Part shown: positions 49,391-51,758 of the stretch, one piece after another
Layout: each line of letters opens with the position of its first letter
Position numbering within the stretch: the stretch's first letter is position 1
Assembly (NCBI GenBank): GCA_964491805.1
Contig: CAZBGU010000004.1
Span: forward strand, 1 to 51,758
Length of the DNA stretch: 51,758 bases
Reading direction: 5' to 3'
Source: UBA11704 sp964491805
GTDB lineage: Bacteria > Patescibacteriota > Minisyncoccia > Phycocordibacterales > UBA5272
Notes under the pieces: model-generated
The model's database searches: none
Seen by the model: the letters and a program-made list of their open reading frames with translations, nothing else
Told to the model about the DNA's origin: nothing
Program-made: the position numbers and the translations under genes

Positions 49391-49757
49391 ACTATATAAG
49401 GGTTTAGTATATAAAAGTATAGCAAAGATAAAGCTGGTGGATAAGGGATAAGTTTATATCTTGTTTCGTTTTTAAAGCCAATGAAGTGAGTAGAACTGCC
49501 TACAGCATCTATATAATGTGCAGAAGAATAGCAACTGAGTGTGGGTATTGTTTTACGGAGTGTCTTATTTAGAGAATGTAAGCACAACTTTTCAAAGAGA
49601 CAAGTCTTTACAGAAACAATAAAAGGCATAGAATAGACATATAATAAATAAAGGTTGCAATATAGAGACAAACGTGTCAGGATGGGTGCTATAAAACCTA
49701 AGAGACACTAAAGTTTAAGCAGATAAAAGCCAACTGATTGGTAATATATAAAAGACA
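49391..49757. other. Long spacer before the regulator gene
   Basis: AT-rich divergent intergenic region (381 bases with the promoter). Minus-strand -10 TATACT at 49406-49411 (ftsK) and plus-strand -10 TATAAC at 49758. No RNA gene or clear repeat is seen. Confidence 0.4.
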
Positions 49758-49763
49758 TATAAC
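49758..49763 (+). promoter_or_regulatory. -10 box of the 49772 gene
   Basis: TATAAC ending 8 bases before ATG 49772, no good -35. Leaderless distance. Confidence 0.3.
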
Positions 49764-49771
49764 AGACAAAT

Positions 49772-50686
49772 ATGAACGACGAAGTAAAAAAAGACTACAG
49801 TGTGCTTATCGCAAAGAAGTCAGAAAAGTTAGTGACCGCGCTCTATCTTGTTACTGATCTCATGAGTGACAATGAGCCGATAAAGCACGGATTACGCAAG
49901 AATGCAGTGTCCCTGCTGTCCTCTATGAACTCACTTGCGCAGCTTGACGTAAAAGACAGGGTCATTGAGCTTAAGATGTCATTAAAGTCTGTAACTGAAA
50001 TATCATCGTTGCTTCATGTTGCGGTTACGACAGGTATAGTTTCTGAGATGAATGGTGAGTTACTTATAGATGGCTTCAGGTCTCTACAACTTGTCCTTGA
50101 GAAGAAGCAGCCAATTTTTTCAAAGGAAATGCTTCAGGTCGAAGATGAGGAATCCTTGGAATCTGGTTCAAGTTTTTCTAGTGCTGTTAATACAACCTCA
50201 TATGATGCGCTGACACCACTTTCCATAGCACGACTCCATGAGAATGCAAATGAGCTACGACGCAATCAGGAGTCTCTAAGACAGGCACAGTTGCTTGCAA
50301 AAATTGAAAGTAAAGGACATCAAAGTGACGTGCACGTAAAAGACTCTCGTGGTCAGGGTATGACTAAGAGCGATGTGGTAAGCGACAAAGTCCGAGGTGT
50401 TATAAAAGACATAACAGTCAAACCATCAACCCACTCTGTCCTTATGGAGCATGCGGCTCGTCCAGTGAACCACTTGGCTTCCTCATTCCAGATGAAAAAA
50501 CTTTCTCGTAGAGAACAAATTCTCTCTTTGTTTGTAAGGGGGGTTGATGTAAGCATAAAGGACATCGCTACTCGTATTAAGGGTTGCAGTGAAAAGACAA
50601 TTCAGCGCGAACTTAATGCTTTACTCTATGACAACGTCATAGAGCGTATCGGTGAAAAGAGATGGAGCCGGTATGTCCTTAGGTAG
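49772..50686 (+). CDS. Helical protein with C-terminal winged helix
   Basis: 304 residues. The first 130 residues look like a helical bundle (ALYLVTDLMSDNEPIKHGLRKNAVSLLSSM). A linker follows, then a C-terminal HTH (SRREQILSLF...VSIKDIATRIKGCSEKTIQRELNALLYDNVIERIGEKRWSRYVL) resembling DeoR/wHTH readers. The HTH suggests DNA binding; the middle may bind a partner. It lies directly before the S-layer-like gene, 0.7 kb upstream. Confidence 0.65.
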   Translation: MNDEVKKDYSVLIAKKSEKLVTALYLVTDLMSDNEPIKHGLRKNAVSLLSSMNSLAQLDVKDRVIELKMSLKSVTEISSLLHVAVTTGIVSEMNGELLIDGFRSLQLVLEKKQPIFSKEMLQVEDEESLESGSSFSSAVNTTSYDALTPLSIARLHENANELRRNQESLRQAQLLAKIESKGHQSDVHVKDSRGQGMTKSDVVSDKVRGVIKDITVKPSTHSVLMEHAARPVNHLASSFQMKKLSRREQILSLFVRGVDVSIKDIATRIKGCSEKTIQRELNALLYDNVIERIGEKRWSRYVLR

Positions 50687-51383
50687 TCTGGATAGGAAAT
50701 GGTATTTGTCGTGTAGAAATGAATTTCCCGACAGTCTTGTTCTACGATTCTGAGGAGATGTTTGGTAAGCCATAAACGGTACCTCGTTAACCACTAAGAA
50801 GCATCCTTCGTGTCATAGACTCTTTGCATTGTTCCTGAGGTCTGGCGCTCTAGTGTGTAATAGGAAATTTCTTGTGGATTTCTGCGTGGCAGGCATGTCT
50901 TGCCGTACGAGACTTCTTGCCTTTTGATTGAAAAAATGAGATACTTGTTCCACAGTACAGTAATGTACTTCGGGTAGTATTATCCACATTTTAATGCAGT
51001 CTTACGATTGCATTTCTGTATGGAACACATATACTGCTTGTAGACGTCTCTGTTTGAGAGCGTCCTCTGGTATTTGAGATACATTTATAAGGTATCTTGA
51101 AGACAGGTTAAGATCATTGACAACAGAATAGTGACGCAGATTAAAACGCATAGATATATCTTTGTGTTATCTGTAGTTTTTGTAACGTGTTGTATTTTTT
51201 GCTACACGCTACACGCTACATGCTACACGCTGTATCTCGCGTTTGTTCCCAATCGCCATTCGATCGTTAGTGGTCGTCTGTCATTAAAAAGTTTGTCGTT
51301 TAGTTATGTCGAAACTAAATAAACGACACACGGTGAAGTGCAATTAATAAGCACAACATTTAACACTTATAAACATAAAGTTT
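50687..51383. other. Long upstream region of the S-layer-like gene
   Basis: 697 bases with no gene seen. Contents: a candidate promoter TTGCAT-16-TATACT (51008-51035), a GACG-CTCT hairpin (51043-51064), a heptamer tandem (GCTACAC, four copies at 51201-51228, one with a single change), a stem TGTCGTTTA/TAAACGACA (51294-51328), and one perfect DnaA box-like TTATCCACA (50980-50988). A long leader would suit a highly expressed surface protein. Confidence 0.45.
51201..51228. repeat. Heptamer tandem repeat
   Basis: GCTACAC repeated four times in head-to-tail order (third copy GCTACAT), 28 bases. Similar GTAGC words occur at 5830. Confidence 0.6.
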
Positions 51384-51758
51384 ATGTCATCAATCTCAAT
51401 GAAGATTGCAACATCAGTTGCAATCGTCGGAGGTCTTGTAGCTGGCGCAGTTTCTGCTTCAGCTGCTCTCAACCTTCCAACAATGAGCTGTTCATATTCG
51501 TTCAATACGAATATGAAGCTTGGCTCACGAGGTGCATCAGTTATGGACCTCCAGAAGGTTCTTAACATGTATCCTCAGACTCAGATTGCTGAATCAGGTG
51601 CAGGTTCTCCAGGAATGGAAACAAGTACTTTTGGTCCAGCAACAAAGCGTGCAGTTAACAAGTTCCAAGCTCTTCACCTAGCAGAGCTCGGAATCACTGC
51701 TCCTACTGGTAACGTATTTGCAGGAACACGTGGACTACTTAATCAGGTATGTTCAGGT
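51384..51758 (+). CDS. Probable S-layer or major surface protein with PGBD (partial)
   Basis: 125 codons before the window ends. ATG 51384 (or 51399) starts a signal peptide MKIATSVAIVGGLVAGAVSASAA. A PGBD-like domain follows: SVMDLQKVLN, TFGPATKRAVNKFQ and TRGLLNQVC, with an inserted loop and a Cys at each end (SCSYS, QVC). Its smooth codon use (frequent CTT, GTT, GCA, AAG) looks like that of the ribosomal genes, suggesting high expression. The rest of the protein is outside the window. Confidence 0.8.
   Translation, partial: MSSISMKIATSVAIVGGLVAGAVSASAALNLPTMSCSYSFNTNMKLGSRGASVMDLQKVLNMYPQTQIAESGAGSPGMETSTFGPATKRAVNKFQALHLAELGITAPTGNVFAGTRGLLNQVCSG

Noticed and set aside
50980..50988. Replication origin
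   Set aside because: A single perfect DnaA box-like sequence is not enough; there is no cluster of boxes, no dnaA and no dnaN nearby.
1..51758. UGA read as glycine (code 25)
   Set aside because: No complete ORF has internal TGA; conserved glycines in L2, RecA and EF-Tu use GGN. The simpler reading is disuse of UGA as a stop.

Overview
The window looks like a chromosomal segment of a Candidate Phyla Radiation bacterium (Patescibacteria, most likely Parcubacteria). The reasons are gene content and style. The ribosomal protein cluster lacks an L30 gene at its usual place, and L29 is also missing from its slot. The start sites have almost no Shine-Dalgarno sequences. There is a family of secreted proteins with a single peptidoglycan-binding (PGBD) domain, a CPR-type conjugation-like ATPase, DUF5684 and DUF2339 membrane proteins, and many orphan small membrane proteins. 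Base composition is moderately AT-rich by eye. The placement is inference from gene content, not from a tree.

Region 1 (1-23279) is the S10-spc ribosomal superoperon: the end of tuf, then rpsJ, rplC, rplD, rplW, rplB, rpsS, rplV, rpsC, rplP, rpsQ, rplN, rplX, [insert A], rplE, [insert B], rpsN, rpsH, rplF, rplR, rpsE, rplO. Insert A is a single 1575-residue secreted, cysteine-rich protein with three IPT/TIG-like domains. Insert B (about 8.1 kb) holds three PGBD proteins, a DUF2339 polytopic membrane protein, a membrane-tethered thrombospondin type 3 repeat protein and an unknown soluble protein. After rplO comes insert C: a 1262-residue PGBD protein with duplicated modules, a convergent membrane-anchored transglycosylase-like protein, and a GC-rich lipoprotein gene that looks foreign. 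secY follows.

Region 2 (29833-42184) begins with secY, a secreted or surface-type orphan, a P-loop kinase-like ATPase, adenylate kinase and methionine aminopeptidase. infA, rpmJ, rpsM, rpsK and rpoA do not follow within the window. Next are small membrane proteins, a proline/threonine-rich anchored protein, a VirB4/VirD4-like ATPase, an S51 peptidase, a putative HExxH zincin on the minus strand, and a PH-domain protein with a small membrane partner.

Region 3 (42185-51758) has a structured repeat array next to a minus-strand tRNA-Gly(CCC), then a leftward block with efp, a pilin-like membrane protein, two small proteins, recA, an anchored Ig-like protein and ftsK. It closes with a rightward winged-helix regulator-like protein and the start of a probable S-layer PGBD protein, which runs off the window.

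Three window-wide signals stand out. First, none of the 51 complete stop codons I checked is TGA. Second, at least twelve transcription units have a -10 box ending 6 to 9 bases before the start codon, which predicts leaderless mRNAs; secY is among them. Third, every PGBD in the window is bracketed by one cysteine on each side. Between copies 1 and 2 of the repeat array at 42.2-42.6 kb there are compensatory base changes in a hairpin, which supports a structured element of unknown function.
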